64,000 nt of DNA from Roseivivax lentus (GCF_900156805.1 NZ_FTOQ01000004.1:62001-126000); one strand, 5' to 3'. Counted from the stretch's first letter, positions 35,369-45,791 are shown. Notes: generated by a model from the sequence alone, not told the origin. Program-made: numbers and translations.

Positions 35369-36247
35369 ATGTTCGACAATGCCGACGATATCCATCCGCT
35401 CTTCGAGGGCGCGCCGAAATCGACGGAGTTCAAGAAAGTCCGCAAGCGGATCGTGCAGGGCGCGCGCGAAGCGATCGAACAATACGGCATGGTCGAGACC
35501 GGCGGGGCGAAGCCGCGATGGCTCGTCTGCCTGTCGGGCGGCAAGGACAGCTACACGCTCCTCGCGGTGCTTTACGAATTGCAATGGCGCGGGCTGCTGC
35601 CGGTCGATCTTCTGGCCTGCAATCTCGATCAGGGACAGCCGGGCTTTCCCGCGACCGTGCTGCCCGAATTCCTCTCCAGGATGGGCGTGCCGCACCGGAT
35701 CGAATACCAGGACACCTATTCCATCGTGAACGACAAGGTGCCGGCGGGGCGCACCTATTGCGCGCTCTGTTCGCGGCTCCGGCGCGGCAATCTCTACCGC
35801 ATCGCCCGCGAGGAAGGCTGTTCGGCGGTCGTGCTCGGCCATCACCGCGACGACATTCTCGAAACATTCTTCATGAATCTCTTCCATGGCGGGCGGCTGG
35901 CGACGATGCCGCCGAAGCTGGTGAACGAGGAAGGCGATCTGTTCCTCTACCGTCCGCTCGCGCATGTGGCCGAGGCCGATTGCGAGAAATTCGCCCGTGC
36001 CATGAATTATCCCATCATTCCCTGTGACTTATGCGGCAGCCAGGACGGCCTGCAGCGCCAGCAGGTCAAGCAGATCCTCGACGGCTGGGAGCGGAACAGC
36101 CCCGGGCGTCGGCAGGTCATGTTCCGCGCCCTTATGAACGCGCGGCCGTCGCATCTGCTCGATCCGAAGCTGTTCGATTTCGCCGGTCTGACGCGGGCGA
36201 TGACCTCCGAAGCGGGGGATTTTCCGGAAATACCCGAGTTGCGTTAA
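35369..36247 (+). CDS. ttcA: tRNA 2-thiocytidine(32) synthetase TtcA
   Basis: 292 residues. The PP-loop SGGKDS is at 56-61, CALC at 131-134 supplies two cluster ligands, and a further Cys in IPCDLCGS near 221-224 supplies the third. TtcA is an iron-sulfur enzyme that thiolates C32 of certain tRNAs, including some arginine tRNAs. Although it lies between yidD and yidC, its coupling to insertion functions is probably only positional. It follows yidD by 32 bases. Confidence 0.95.
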   Translation: MFDNADDIHPLFEGAPKSTEFKKVRKRIVQGAREAIEQYGMVETGGAKPRWLVCLSGGKDSYTLLAVLYELQWRGLLPVDLLACNLDQGQPGFPATVLPEFLSRMGVPHRIEYQDTYSIVNDKVPAGRTYCALCSRLRRGNLYRIAREEGCSAVVLGHHRDDILETFFMNLFHGGRLATMPPKLVNEEGDLFLYRPLAHVAEADCEKFARAMNYPIIPCDLCGSQDGLQRQQVKQILDGWERNSPGRRQVMFRALMNARPSHLLDPKLFDFAGLTRAMTSEAGDFPEIPELR

Positions 36248-36321
36248 ACGATCCTTCAGGGAATCGGCGCAATCGTGAGGGGAACAAACGGTAAACGTTT
36301 CTCACCGCACGGGGGCGCGCA

Positions 36322-37854
36322 ATGAAAACGACGGTGCTGCAAAAACTGTCATACATGCCGAGGCGACTGGTCTCGGGGCCGCATGCTCTCGCGTTTCTGC
36401 CCGCGCTGGCGCTGGCGGCGCACCTGCTCGGCGGGGCCTGGGCGATGATGATACTGGCGACCGGCCTTTCGCTCTATCTGTGGCGGATGGGCGGGCTCGA
36501 TTTCCTGAACGAGCGCGGCCTGATCGCGGCACCGCCCAGCTTTCTCGACGCGCCCGGCGCCTCCGCGCCGGTCGACCGGCTTCTGGCCGATGCCCGTGAC
36601 ATGAACCAAAGCGCCGCCTGCCTGCTGATCGATGTCGGCGGGCTCGACCGCGTCGGTCATCTCAACGGCAGCGCCGCGATGCGCGCGGCGCAGGATCTCT
36701 GCCTCGCGCGGATCAAGGGGCATTTGCGGGTGGGCGACGCCGCCTTCCGCATCGGGGATGCCCGCTTCCTGGTGCTTGTGGGACCCGCGCCACGCCTCGA
36801 TCTCGAGGCCTTGCTGCAACTGGGCGCCCGGCTGCAATCGGCGATCGAGGACCCGGCCTCGCTGTCCGAAACCACGCATTTCCTCACGGCCTCCATCGGC
36901 ATGGCGCATTCGCGCCGCTGCGCCGCGGACATCTCCGGCGCGGGTTTTCTCGACGCCGCGGAGGCCGCTCTGGAAGAAGCCCATCAGCACGGAACCTCCG
37001 CGCTGCGCGCCTGGTCGCCCACGCTCGAGCGCGCGGTCGCGAAACGGCGCATGATTCGGACCGACGTGGTCGCAGCGCTGGAAAAGGGCCAGATCGAACC
37101 CTGGTTCCAGCCGCAGCTCTGCACGTCGACAGGTCGGGTCAGCGGCGTCGAGGCGCTGGCGCGCTGGGTGCACCCCGAGCGCGGCGTGATCCCGCCCGGC
37201 CAGTTCCTGCCCGCCCTCGAACGCGCCGGGCGCCTGCCAAGGCTGGGCGAGGTCATGATCTCCCGCAGCCTCGCCGCGCTGCACCACTGGGACATTGCCG
37301 GGCTCGACATCCCGTCGGTCTCCGTGAACCTGACGGAAGCGGATCTGCGCGACCCGCATCTCTGCGACCGGATCAAGTGGGAGCTCGACCGCCACGATCT
37401 GCGCCCGTCCCGACTGACCATCGAAGTGCTGGAGACCGTTCTGGCCGGCAGCGGGGAATGCACCGTCGCACGCAATGTCGCGGCGCTGGCGCGGCTCGGC
37501 TGCCGCATCGATCTCGACGATTTCGGCACCGGACGCGCGCCGATCGCCACGCTGCGGCGCATGCCGATCCAGCGCATCAAGATCGACCGCAGCTTCGTGA
37601 CGGGCGTCGACACCGATGCCGACCAGCGCCGCATCCTGACCGCCATTCTCAGCCTCGCGGACCGCCTGTCCCTCGACACCCTAGCCGAGGGGGTCGAATC
37701 CGCGGGCGAACACACGCTTCTGGCGCAACTCGGATGCGATCACTTGCAGGGTTTCGGCATCGCGGAACCCATGCCGCTCGACTCGTTCGACGACTGGCTG
37801 CCTTCGCATGACGCGATGATCGCGGATATCCCGCTCCTGTCGCGAAAGGCCTGA
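36322..37854 (+). CDS. Membrane-anchored degenerate GGDEF / EAL phosphodiesterase
   Basis: 510 residues. Two adjacent hydrophobic segments (about 20-55) anchor it. A GGDEF-like domain (about 90-245) has GDARF where GGDEF is expected, so cyclase activity is unlikely. The EAL domain (about 255-505) keeps EALARW, the Asn of VNLTEADL, EVLET, DLDDFGTG, KIDRSFV and LAEGVES, so c-di-GMP hydrolysis looks intact. A 15-bp dyad (AAACG-GTAAA-CGTTT, 36286-36300) lies 21 bases upstream. It could lower c-di-GMP and so influence adhesin and pilus use; that connection is inference. Confidence 0.9.
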   Translation: MKTTVLQKLSYMPRRLVSGPHALAFLPALALAAHLLGGAWAMMILATGLSLYLWRMGGLDFLNERGLIAAPPSFLDAPGASAPVDRLLADARDMNQSAACLLIDVGGLDRVGHLNGSAAMRAAQDLCLARIKGHLRVGDAAFRIGDARFLVLVGPAPRLDLEALLQLGARLQSAIEDPASLSETTHFLTASIGMAHSRRCAADISGAGFLDAAEAALEEAHQHGTSALRAWSPTLERAVAKRRMIRTDVVAALEKGQIEPWFQPQLCTSTGRVSGVEALARWVHPERGVIPPGQFLPALERAGRLPRLGEVMISRSLAALHHWDIAGLDIPSVSVNLTEADLRDPHLCDRIKWELDRHDLRPSRLTIEVLETVLAGSGECTVARNVAALARLGCRIDLDDFGTGRAPIATLRRMPIQRIKIDRSFVTGVDTDADQRRILTAILSLADRLSLDTLAEGVESAGEHTLLAQLGCDHLQGFGIAEPMPLDSFDDWLPSHDAMIADIPLLSRKA

Positions 37855-38356
37855 TCCACCGCGGCTCGCAGGTCCAAGCAACCGGGATCACCTGGGGTTG
37901 ATGCGGAATTGCTGGGGTCGGACAGGTTTCCGATAATTCGCAGAGATTGCAAAACTCCGGCGGCTCGCCGCAAACCCGTCGAGTAACCCCGTTTCCCTGT
38001 CGCCCCGCAGCTCCGACGATTTGACGCAACTCGGACGGCACAAATGAACTCCGGCGATCGATCGCGAAATCCCGCGGCGTGGCGAAATACCGGCTTCTGA
38101 CCGAAACGCCAAGGAACCACCCAAGCCCAGCGGCTGGCAGACGATCAGCCCGCCTGCACCATCGTCCACTCCCTCTCAAAGACCCGGCATCCATCCGATC
38201 CCAGCGCCCAGCGAGACGGCGCAGCCGCCGCACAAGGCCTGACGATCCGGTGATTGCCGCCCCGCCAGCCGGTGCGGGACCCGAATCGACTTGACCTTCT
38301 GTCCCTTGGTCTGTTGAACCCGACACCACTTGCAGCAAGCACGGATACGGGTCCAA
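37855..38356. other. Long leader/promoter region before yidC
   Basis: About 500 bases between the EAL gene and yidC with no supported gene on either strand; frames are short, Arg/Pro-rich and without signals. The only candidate element I can name is the promoter at 38291-38319. It separates yidC from the rpmH run that normally reads into it. Confidence 0.5.
38291..38319 (+). promoter_or_regulatory. Candidate yidC promoter
   Basis: TTGACC (38291-38296) and TTGAAC (38314-38319) with a 17-base spacer lie 37 bases before the yidC ATG. The -35 is good and the -10 is poor. Confidence 0.4.
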
Positions 38357-40186
38357 ATGGACGATCAGAACAAGAACCTACTCATCGCGACGGCGCTCAG
38401 CTTTGCCGTGATCCTCGTCTGGTTCCTGCTGTTTCCCCCGCCCGACGCGGTCGAGGACCCAAACGCGCCCACGGTCGCCGAAACCGGCATCGAGGCCACC
38501 GGCGACACCGCCTCCGTGCCCCAATCGGCACCGCCCCCCACCGGCGCGGGCGCGGACACCGCCGCGCAGCCCGGCGTGGCCGACAGCGCCTCGGATGTGC
38601 CGCGCGTCCAGATCGACACGCCGCGTCTCGTGGGATCGCTGTCGCTGCTCGGCGGGCGGATCGACGATCTGTCGCTGAAGGATTACACCGAGACCATCGA
38701 GGACGATTCCGAAATCGTCCACCTGTTCAATCCGGCCGGCGGGCCCTCGGCCTATTACGCGCTCTATGGCTGGGCGCCGGGCGCGGGCCTCACGCTCGAC
38801 GACGTGCCAGGTCCGAACACCGAATGGCAGCTCGCCTCGGGCGACACGCTGACCGTCGACAATCCGGTGACCTTGACCTGGTACAGCCCCGCGGGCCTGA
38901 CCTTCCGGCGCGAGATCGCCGTCGATCAGGATTACCTCTTCACCGTCACGCAATCGGTCGAGAATCCCACCGACGGCACCCGTCGGCTGGCCCCCTACGG
39001 CATCCTCGCCCGCCACGGCGAGCCGGTGAACGCCAAGAACTTCTTCATCCTGCATGAAGGTGCCATCGCCATGACCGATGGCGAGCTGACCGAGATCGAC
39101 TGGGGCGACATGACCGATCTGCCTCCCGCCCCCGGCCTCGGCGCGCAGGCCGAAACCTTCCCGGTGACCGAGAACGGCTGGATCGGTTTCACCGATCATT
39201 ACTGGATGGCGACGCTCGTCCCGAGCCCCGGCACCGGGTTCCGCGCCTCGGCGAAATACGATGCCGGCCGCGACATCTACCAGACCGAGGCGGTCCTGCC
39301 GACGGTCGAGCTGGCCCCGGGCGCGGGCACGACCGTGACGACCCAGCTCTTCGCCGGCGCCAAGGAATGGGAAGCGATCCGCGAATACCAGGAGAACGGG
39401 ATCGAGCGTTTCCTCGATTCCATCGACTGGGGCTGGTTCTTCTTCCTCACGAAGCCGATCTTCTGGGTGCTGCACGAGCTCAACCTCGTGATCGGGAACA
39501 TGGGCGTGGCGATCATCACGCTGACGCTGCTGATCAAGGCGCTGCTGCTGCCGCTTGCCTACAAGTCCTACGTCTCCATGGCGAAGATGAAGGAGCTGCA
39601 GCCGGAGATGGAGAAGATCAAGGAGCGCGCCGGCGACGACCGCCAGAAGCTCCAGCAGGAGATGATGAGCCTCTACAAGAAGGAAAAGGTGAACCCCGCC
39701 TCGGGCTGTCTGCCGATCCTTCTGCAGATCCCGATCTTCTTCTCGCTCTACAAGGTGATCTTCGTCACGCTCGAGCTGCGCCACGCGCCGTTCTTCGGCC
39801 CCTTCCAGGACCTCTCGGCCCCGGATCCGACCTCGATCTTCAATCTCTTCGGGCTGCTGCCCTGGGGCGCGCCCGATCCGCAATCCATTATGGCGCTCAT
39901 TTTCATCGGCATCCTGCCGCTGCTTCTCGGCATCTCGATGTGGCTGCAGCAGAAGCTGAACCCGGCGCCGACCGATCCGACGCAGGCGATGATCTTCGCC
40001 TGGATGCCCTGGGTCTTCATGTTCATGCTGGGCGGGTTCGCCTCGGGCCTCGTGGTCTACTGGATCGCCAACAACACGATCACCTTCACCCAGCAATACG
40101 CGATCATGCGCAGCCAGGGATACAAGCCCGACGTCTTCGGAAACATCCTGTCGAGCTTCCGGAAGAAGGGCTCGGACAAGACATGA
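38357..40186 (+). CDS. yidC: Membrane protein insertase YidC
   Basis: 609 residues from ATG 38357. An N-terminal helix (about 7-26), a large periplasmic beta-sandwich domain (about 95-350) and five C-terminal helices starting at FFFLTKPIFWVLHELN. The hydrophilic-groove position reads TLLIKALLLPL, with Lys where many species have Arg. A cytoplasmic coiled hairpin (MAKMKELQPEMEKIKERAG) follows. It inserts and folds inner-membrane proteins. Its stop overlaps the MOSC gene by 4 bases. Confidence 0.97.
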   Translation: MDDQNKNLLIATALSFAVILVWFLLFPPPDAVEDPNAPTVAETGIEATGDTASVPQSAPPPTGAGADTAAQPGVADSASDVPRVQIDTPRLVGSLSLLGGRIDDLSLKDYTETIEDDSEIVHLFNPAGGPSAYYALYGWAPGAGLTLDDVPGPNTEWQLASGDTLTVDNPVTLTWYSPAGLTFRREIAVDQDYLFTVTQSVENPTDGTRRLAPYGILARHGEPVNAKNFFILHEGAIAMTDGELTEIDWGDMTDLPPAPGLGAQAETFPVTENGWIGFTDHYWMATLVPSPGTGFRASAKYDAGRDIYQTEAVLPTVELAPGAGTTVTTQLFAGAKEWEAIREYQENGIERFLDSIDWGWFFFLTKPIFWVLHELNLVIGNMGVAIITLTLLIKALLLPLAYKSYVSMAKMKELQPEMEKIKERAGDDRQKLQQEMMSLYKKEKVNPASGCLPILLQIPIFFSLYKVIFVTLELRHAPFFGPFQDLSAPDPTSIFNLFGLLPWGAPDPQSIMALIFIGILPLLLGISMWLQQKLNPAPTDPTQAMIFAWMPWVFMFMLGGFASGLVVYWIANNTITFTQQYAIMRSQGYKPDVFGNILSSFRKKGSDKT

Positions 40187-40929
40187 CCGGCCGCGTCACC
40201 TCGCTGTGGCGGCATCCGATCAAGAGCCTCGGGCGCGAAGCGCTCGAGGCTGTGTCTTTGGCGGCGGGCGAGATCATACCGGGGGACCGCCGGTGGGCCG
40301 TCGCGCATGATGCGGCCCAGGTGAACGGCGACGCATGGGCGCCCTGCATGAACTTCAGCCGCGTGGCGCAATCGCCGGGCATGATGGCGGTCACCGCGGA
40401 GTTCGACGACACCACCGGGAAGGTCACGCTCAGCCACCCGGACCTGCCGTCACTAACCGCCGATCCGGACAATGAGGGCGCCGCCATCGTCGCGTGGATG
40501 GCCCCGCTCGTGCCCGAGAACCGGCCCCGCCCCGCGCGCGTGGTCCGGGCGGCGCATCCGGGATGGACCGACAGCGGTTTCCCGTCGGTGACGCTGTGCA
40601 ACCTGACCTCGCACCGCGCGGTGGAGCAGCGACTGGGACAGACCCTGTCGATCCACCGCTGGCGCGGCAATATCTGGCTTGACGGCCTCGCCCCGTGGGA
40701 GGAGTTCGATTGGCTGGACCGGAAAGTCCGGATCGGCGATGCAGTCCTGCAAGTGCGCGAACGCACCGATCGGTGCCGGGCCACGACGGCCAATCCCGAA
40801 ACCGGCAAGATCGACGCCGACACGCTGGGCGCGCTCGAAAGCTGGAACCACCAGGATTTCTCGGTCCGCGCGGAGGTGATCGAGGGCGGCACCGTGGCGC
40901 TCGGCGCCGGTTTGGAGATCGTCACATGA
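40183..40929 (+). CDS. MOSC-domain protein
   Basis: 248 residues. MOSC N-terminal beta-barrel start VTSLWRHPIKSLGREAL and a C-terminal MOSC core with GNIWLDGLAPWEEFDW and ERTDRCRATTANPETG, which holds the conserved Cys. MOSC proteins handle molybdenum-cofactor sulfur or reduce N-hydroxylated substrates. The substrate is unknown here. It overlaps yidC upstream and yihA downstream by 4 bases each, a typical alphaproteobacterial arrangement. Confidence 0.9.
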   Translation: MTGRVTSLWRHPIKSLGREALEAVSLAAGEIIPGDRRWAVAHDAAQVNGDAWAPCMNFSRVAQSPGMMAVTAEFDDTTGKVTLSHPDLPSLTADPDNEGAAIVAWMAPLVPENRPRPARVVRAAHPGWTDSGFPSVTLCNLTSHRAVEQRLGQTLSIHRWRGNIWLDGLAPWEEFDWLDRKVRIGDAVLQVRERTDRCRATTANPETGKIDADTLGALESWNHQDFSVRAEVIEGGTVALGAGLEIVT

Positions 40930-41579
40930 CCTCGCTTCCCTTCCCCCTTGTCGAAGCACCGGATCCGCGGGAGGCGGAGGAGGCGCGGCTGCTCTTCGCG
41001 CGCGGCGCGGAGTTCCTCAAGGGCGTCGTGGCGATGGACGGCTTGCCCCCGGGCGACCGGGCCGAGGTCTGCTTCGCCGGGCGCTCCAATGTCGGCAAGT
41101 CGAGCCTCATCAACGCGCTCACGGGCCGCAAGGGCCTCGCGCGGGCCTCGAACACGCCGGGCCGGACGCAGGAGATCAACTTCTTCACGCTGGGCGAGAG
41201 CCATTACATCGTCGATCTTCCGGGCTACGGCTACGCAAACGCGCCGCTGCCCGTAGTCGAGAAGTGGCAGCGCCTGCTCAAGCAATACCTGTCGGGCCGG
41301 GCCAACCTGCGCCGCGCCTTCGTGCTGATCGACGCGCGCCACGGCATCAAGTCGGTGGACGAGGATATCCTGTCGCGCCTCGATCAGAGCGCGGTCACCT
41401 TCCAGGCCGTCCTGACCAAGGCCGACAAGATCAAGCCCTCCGAGCGCGACAAGGTGCTGGACCAGGTGCGCACCAAGCTCGCAACCCATCCCGCCGCCTA
41501 TCCCGAGATCGTCCTGACCTCGGCGGAAAAGGGCGACGGCATCACCGAGCTGCGCACGATCATCGCCGGTCTCGGCTGA
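40926..41579 (+). CDS. yihA: Ribosome biogenesis GTPase EngB/YihA
   Basis: 217 residues. All G motifs are present: GRSNVGKSS (G1), TPGRTQ (G2), DLPGYGY (G3), TKADK (G4) and SAEKG (G5). This TRAFAC GTPase acts in late 50S subunit assembly and is essential in many bacteria. The start overlaps the MOSC gene stop (ATGA). Length and motif order are standard. Confidence 0.96.
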   Translation: MTSLPFPLVEAPDPREAEEARLLFARGAEFLKGVVAMDGLPPGDRAEVCFAGRSNVGKSSLINALTGRKGLARASNTPGRTQEINFFTLGESHYIVDLPGYGYANAPLPVVEKWQRLLKQYLSGRANLRRAFVLIDARHGIKSVDEDILSRLDQSAVTFQAVLTKADKIKPSERDKVLDQVRTKLATHPAAYPEIVLTSAEKGDGITELRTIIAGLG

Positions 41580-41649
41580 GCGACGCGCCCTTGCACGCAG
41601 CGGCAGGACACCCGATAAACCCGGGGCATACCCGTTTCCGGACCCACGG

Positions 41650-42537
41650 ATGAAGACCCAGGACATGAACCGAGACTGGCACGCCACGGCCCGCACCCTC
41701 TCAGAGGCCTTGCCCTACATGCAGCGCTATTCCGGCGCCGTGGTGGTGGTGAAATTCGGCGGCAACGCCATGGGCGACGCCCCGGCCATGGCCGAGTTCG
41801 CCCGCGATATCGTGCTGATGCGGCAGGTCGGGATCAATCCGGTGGTCGTCCATGGCGGCGGCCCGATGATCAACGAGATGCTGGGCCGGCTCGGCATCGA
41901 ATCGACCTTCGTGCGCGGCAAGCGCGTGACCGACAAGGCCACCGTCGACGTGGTCGAGATGGTGTTGACCGGTCTCGTGAACAAGCGGATCGTGCAGGCC
42001 ATCATGGATGAGGGCGGCCGCGCGGTGGGCCTTTCGGGCAAGGATGACGACCTCATCGTCTGCGAGGCGGACGATCCGGATCTCGGCTGGGTCGGACGCC
42101 CGATCGAGATGAACGTGCAGGTGCTGCGCGACCTGATGGGCGCGGGCATCATCCCGGTCATCGCGCCGGTGGCGACCGGCATGGATCCTGCGGAAACCTA
42201 CAACGTGAACGGTGACACGGCGGCGGGTGCCGTCGCAGGCGCCCTCGAGGCGGACCGGTTGCTGCTGCTGACCAATGTGCCCGGCGTCAAAGGGCGCGAC
42301 GGCGACATCGTCACCGCGCTGACCCCCGAGGACGTGCGCGCGATGATCGAGGACGGCACGATCGCGGGCGGCATGATCCCCAAGGTGGAGACCTGCCTCG
42401 ACGCGCTGGAGCGCGGTGTGCGCGGCGTCGTCATCCTCGACGGCACGGTGCCCAATGCCTGCCTGCTGGAGCTCTTCACCGAGCACGGCGCGGGCTCACT
42501 CATCAAGGCGGCGGACCTGCCGCCCCGGAGGCGCTGA
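41650..42537 (+). CDS. argB: Acetylglutamate kinase
   Basis: 295 residues; ATG 41650, with an alternative Met at 41665. The ATP/substrate motifs [24 protein letters not shown] and [15 protein letters not shown] are clear. It phosphorylates N-acetyl-glutamate, the second step of arginine synthesis, and is usually arginine-feedback-regulated in this group. It follows yihA by 70 bases and precedes a SixA-like phosphatase by 4 bases. Confidence 0.97.
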   Translation: MKTQDMNRDWHATARTLSEALPYMQRYSGAVVVVKFGGNAMGDAPAMAEFARDIVLMRQVGINPVVVHGGGPMINEMLGRLGIESTFVRGKRVTDKATVDVVEMVLTGLVNKRIVQAIMDEGGRAVGLSGKDDDLIVCEADDPDLGWVGRPIEMNVQVLRDLMGAGIIPVIAPVATGMDPAETYNVNGDTAAGAVAGALEADRLLLLTNVPGVKGRDGDIVTALTPEDVRAMIEDGTIAGGMIPKVETCLDALERGVRGVVILDGTVPNACLLELFTEHGAGSLIKAADLPPRRR

Positions 42538-42541
42538 GACG

Positions 42542-43033
42542 ATGCGGCGGCTGATCCTCATGCGCCATGCCAAGTCCGACTGGCAGCCGGGCGTCGAGGA
42601 TCACGACCGCCCGCTCAACGGACGCGGGCGCAAGTCGGCGACGGCACTGGGCCGCTGGCTGCGGCAGACCGGGCACCTGCCCGATGCGGCGGTCGTGTCC
42701 TCGGCCATGCGCACGATTGAGACCTTCGGCCGGCTCGATCTGGATTGCGACGTGCGCCGGACGCGCGGTCTTTATCTGGCGGATGTGGAGCAGATGCTGA
42801 CGGAGCTGCGCCAGGAAACCGCCGAGACCGTGCTGATGCTGGGCCACAATCCGGGCATCGCCTACATGGCGGATCTCTGCGTCGCCGAGGCGCCGGATCA
42901 CCCGCGCTTCCGCGACTATCCCACCGGCGCGACGCTGGTCGCCGAGTTCGATATCGACGATTGGTCCGAGCTCGAGACCGGCACCGGGCGGGTTGCGGAT
43001 TTCGTCGTGCCGCGGGAACTGCTCGATCCCTGA
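42542..43033 (+). CDS. SixA-like histidine phosphatase
   Basis: 163 residues. The catalytic RHAKS motif is at 8-12 (LILMRHAKSDW), and LGHNPG near 101-106 carries the second His; DRPLNGRGR is also typical. SixA-type enzymes remove phosphate from phospho-His proteins. Here the target is unknown. It follows argB by 4 bases and probably shares its transcript; a strong hairpin ends the unit. Confidence 0.9.
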   Translation: MRRLILMRHAKSDWQPGVEDHDRPLNGRGRKSATALGRWLRQTGHLPDAAVVSSAMRTIETFGRLDLDCDVRRTRGLYLADVEQMLTELRQETAETVLMLGHNPGIAYMADLCVAEAPDHPRFRDYPTGATLVAEFDIDDWSELETGTGRVADFVVPRELLDP

Positions 43034-43107
43034 GACCGCACTCCTCCGCCGGTGGTCCCGCAAGACGGCAGAGCGCCCTGAGATCGCCCTTCGGACATGA
43101 GAAATGA

Positions 43108-43145
43108 GAACAGAGCCGAAGCCGGGGGCGGCAACGGCTCTGTTC
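43108..43145. terminator. Bidirectional hairpin between convergent genes
   Basis: A perfect 11-bp stem (43108-43118 with 43135-43145) contains an inner GCCG/CGGC hairpin. It lies between the convergent SixA-like and DUF7282 genes and could serve both. T-runs are weak. Confidence 0.75.
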
Positions 43146-43163
43146 CCGGACGGCCTTGCGCGC

Positions 43164-43577
43164 TTACTGCGCGGTGACGACCGTCATGACGAGGTTGCCA
43201 TCGACGCGGATGGGACCGTCTTCCTTGGCACCCAGCGTGTATTCGAAGATGCCGGTCTGCATGCCGCCCTCTTCGGCGTGCACCATCAGCATCAGCATGT
43301 CACCCGCGGCCACGTCCTCGGTCAGGATGGCGGCGACGTCGGTGGTCTCACCCTTGCGGATCGGCGCATGGGCGACGACCGGGCCGGGCTTCATCTCGCT
43401 GTCGGTGCGGTGCACGACGAGCCAGCCGTTCTGGTCGGCGACGATCTTGGACGCGCTGACCACGCCGTTCTCGACCGATTGATCGGCGGCTTCGATGGCG
43501 GGTGCCATGGCATGGGCTGCGGCGAAGGCAGCACCGCCGAGGACGGAGAAGAGGGCCGTGGAAAGTGTCAGTCGCAT
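43164..43577 (-). CDS. DUF7282-type secreted protein
   Basis: 137 residues from ATG 43577 with AAGGAG upstream. A signal peptide (about 1-22, cleavage after AFA) is followed by one beta-rich DUF7282-like domain: VSASKIVADQNGWLVVHRTD, then MLMVHAEEGGMQTGIFEY and DGPIRVDGN. These small cupredoxin-like domains are secreted and uncharacterised. It is predicted periplasmic. It is a single-gene unit between two terminators. Confidence 0.75.
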   Translation of the reverse strand: MRLTLSTALFSVLGGAAFAAAHAMAPAIEAADQSVENGVVSASKIVADQNGWLVVHRTDSEMKPGPVVAHAPIRKGETTDVAAILTEDVAAGDMLMLMVHAEEGGMQTGIFEYTLGAKEDGPIRVDGNLVMTVVTAQ

Positions 43578-43645
43578 GGAATGTCTCCTTTGTGGGTTGT
43601 GCTGGAGACACGGAGCGGCGGCGGGTCGAGTTTCAGAAATGTCGC

Positions 43646-43682
43646 AAAAAAAAGACGCCCGCGACATATGCGCGGGCGTCTT
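43646..43682 (-). terminator. Intrinsic terminator of the bzt operon
   Basis: A perfect 12-bp stem (43652-43663 with 43671-43682) and 7-base loop is followed on the minus strand by an eight-T run (A at 43646-43653; two of these pair in the stem base). It lies 24 bases after the bztD-type stop. Confidence 0.92.
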
Positions 43683-43706
43683 GGCGATTTCGGTTGAGAT
43701 ACGGGC

Positions 43707-44486
43707 TCAGTGGCCGAGGATCTGGCTCAGGAACAGCTTCGTCCGCTCGTTCTGCGGGTTGTTGAAGAATTCTTCGGGCTCGTTCTGCTCGACGATCTGG
43801 CCCTGGTCCATGAAGATCACGCGGTTCGCCACCTGCCGGGCGAAGCCCATCTCGTGCGTCACGCAGAGCATGGTCATGCCTTCCTCGGCGAGCTCGACCA
43901 TGGTGTCGAGCACTTCCTTGATCATCTCGGGATCGAGCGCCGATGTGGGCTCGTCGAAGAGCATGATCCGCGGGCGCATGCAGAGCGAGCGGGCAATCGC
44001 CACGCGCTGCTGCTGACCGCCCGAAAGCTGGCCCGGATACTTGTCCGCCTGTTCGGGGATCTTCACCTTCTCGAGGAAGTGCATCGCGGTTTCCTCGGCC
44101 TCTTTCTTGGGCGTCTTGCGCACCCAGATCGGGGCCAGCGTGCAGTTCTCGAGGATGGTCAGGTGCGGGAACAGGTTGAAGTGCTGGAACACCATCCCGA
44201 CCTCGGAGCGGATCGCGTCGATGTTCTTGATGTCCGAGGACAGCACCGTCCCGTCCACCTCGATCCGGCCCTTCTGGTGCTCTTCCAGCGCGTTGATGCA
44301 GCGGATGAGCGTGGACTTGCCGGAGCCCGAGGGCCCCGCGATCACGATCCGCTCGCCGCGATAGACGGTGAGGTCGATGTCGCGCAGCACGTGGAAGGTA
44401 CCGTACCACTTGTTCATGTTCTCGATCGAGATCGCGACCTCGTCGGAGACCTTCATGTCGGCATGTTGTGCGGCTGTCTGGTTCAT
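43707..44486 (-). CDS. bztD: Amino-acid ABC transporter ATPase (BztD/AapP)
   Basis: 259 residues. Walker [11 protein letters not shown]-loop [12 protein letters not shown], signature [13 protein letters not shown] and Walker [13 protein letters not shown] are intact. It energises uptake of glutamate, glutamine, aspartate, asparagine and other L-amino acids by the general amino-acid transporter. It is the last gene of the four-gene operon, 12 bases after the second permease, and is followed by a strong terminator. Confidence 0.95.
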   Translation of the reverse strand: MNQTAAQHADMKVSDEVAISIENMNKWYGTFHVLRDIDLTVYRGERIVIAGPSGSGKSTLIRCINALEEHQKGRIEVDGTVLSSDIKNIDAIRSEVGMVFQHFNLFPHLTILENCTLAPIWVRKTPKKEAEETAMHFLEKVKIPEQADKYPGQLSGGQQQRVAIARSLCMRPRIMLFDEPTSALDPEMIKEVLDTMVELAEEGMTMLCVTHEMGFARQVANRVIFMDQGQIVEQNEPEEFFNNPQNERTKLFLSQILGH

Positions 44487-44498
44487 GTCAGAGCCCTC

Positions 44499-45791
44499 TT
44501 AACGGTGGTCGGTGGCAAGTTCTTTTTCGAGCCACTGCGAGTATTTGGAGATGCCGAAGCAGACGACGAAGAACAGCAGCGCGGCGAAGCCCAGAAGCTC
44601 CCAGTAGACGCCGTTCCATTCGGTCGAGGCGAGGATCGGACCGCGGATCATGCCCACGAGGTCGAACATCGAGATGATCGACACGAGGGTCGTGTCCTTG
44701 AAGAGGCCCACCGCCACGTTGACGATGCCCGGGATCGAGATCTTCAGCGCCTGCGGCAGGATGATGAGCCGCATCGCCTGCGGGTAATCGAGCCCGAGGC
44801 TGTCGGCCGCCTCGTACTGGCCCTTGGGAAGCGCCGCGAGCGCGCCCCGGATCACCTCGGCGATATAGGCCGAGGCGAACATGGTGATCATGATCACCAC
44901 CCGCACGAAGAGGTCGAAATTGGCGCCCGGCGGCAGGAAGTAGGCGAGGACGACGCTGGCCACGAAGAGCAGCGTGATCAGCGGCACGCCGCGGACGAAC
45001 TCGATGAAGATCACGCAGATCCACTTGATGATCGGCATGCTCGATTGCCGCCCCAGCGCCAGCGCGATGCCGAACGGGATGGAGAGCGACACGCAGACCG
45101 TGCCCAGCATCAGGTTCAGCATGAAGCCGCCCATGTTCCGCGAGGCGACCGGTTCGAGCGCGAGGAAGGTCGATTCCCCGACGAGGCCGGTCAGCCACCA
45201 GACGACGAAGGCCGCGATGATGCCGCCGAAGAAGCCCATCGCGAAGCTTTGCGTGACCAGCCGCGCATAGACCATGTAGCCCGCGACGAAGCCCAGAAGC
45301 GCCATGACCGGCACCAGGATCGACCCGCCCCAGATCAGGTAATAGGCGATGAACGGGTAGAGCGCGGTGAAGATCAGCATCTGCGCCGGGAAGACCTTGC
45401 GGAACAGCACCGGTGCGATGGCGATGAACAAAAGCAGGAAGGCCAGGGTCGGCCGCCAGTAAAGCTCGCTCGGGTACTGGAAGCCGAAGAGAAGCTGGTT
45501 CCAGCGCTCCGTCAGGACGGCAAAGCAGCCGCCCACGTCGCCCTCGAGGATCTCGCGGCAGGCGCGGATCGACGGCGCGTCCCAGATGCCGTTGGCGAAC
45601 CACGGATAGAGCGAGGTCACCAGCCAGTAGACGCAGTAGATCGCGATCAGCGTGAAGATCGAGTTGCGCAGGTTCGAGAACAGGTTCTGGCGCATCCACT
45701 TGACCGCACCGCGTTCCGCCGCCGGCGGTTCCTGCTGCGGCAGCATGGTTTCGCGCACGAAGCGCACGGAATGGGCATGGGTATCGGCCAT
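44499..45791 (-). CDS. bztC: Amino-acid ABC transporter permease (BztC/AapM)
   Basis: 430 residues, the extended length typical of this pair rather than of ordinary 230-residue permeases. An N-terminal helix (about 42-60) and extra loops precede the HisM-like core with EFVRGVPLITLLF and the EAA motif EAADSLGLDYPQAMRLIILPQ. It forms the membrane channel with BztB. It starts 1 base after the BztB gene ends. Confidence 0.94.
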   Translation of the reverse strand: MADTHAHSVRFVRETMLPQQEPPAAERGAVKWMRQNLFSNLRNSIFTLIAIYCVYWLVTSLYPWFANGIWDAPSIRACREILEGDVGGCFAVLTERWNQLLFGFQYPSELYWRPTLAFLLLFIAIAPVLFRKVFPAQMLIFTALYPFIAYYLIWGGSILVPVMALLGFVAGYMVYARLVTQSFAMGFFGGIIAAFVVWWLTGLVGESTFLALEPVASRNMGGFMLNLMLGTVCVSLSIPFGIALALGRQSSMPIIKWICVIFIEFVRGVPLITLLFVASVVLAYFLPPGANFDLFVRVVIMITMFASAYIAEVIRGALAALPKGQYEAADSLGLDYPQAMRLIILPQALKISIPGIVNVAVGLFKDTTLVSIISMFDLVGMIRGPILASTEWNGVYWELLGFAALLFFVVCFGISKYSQWLEKELATDHR

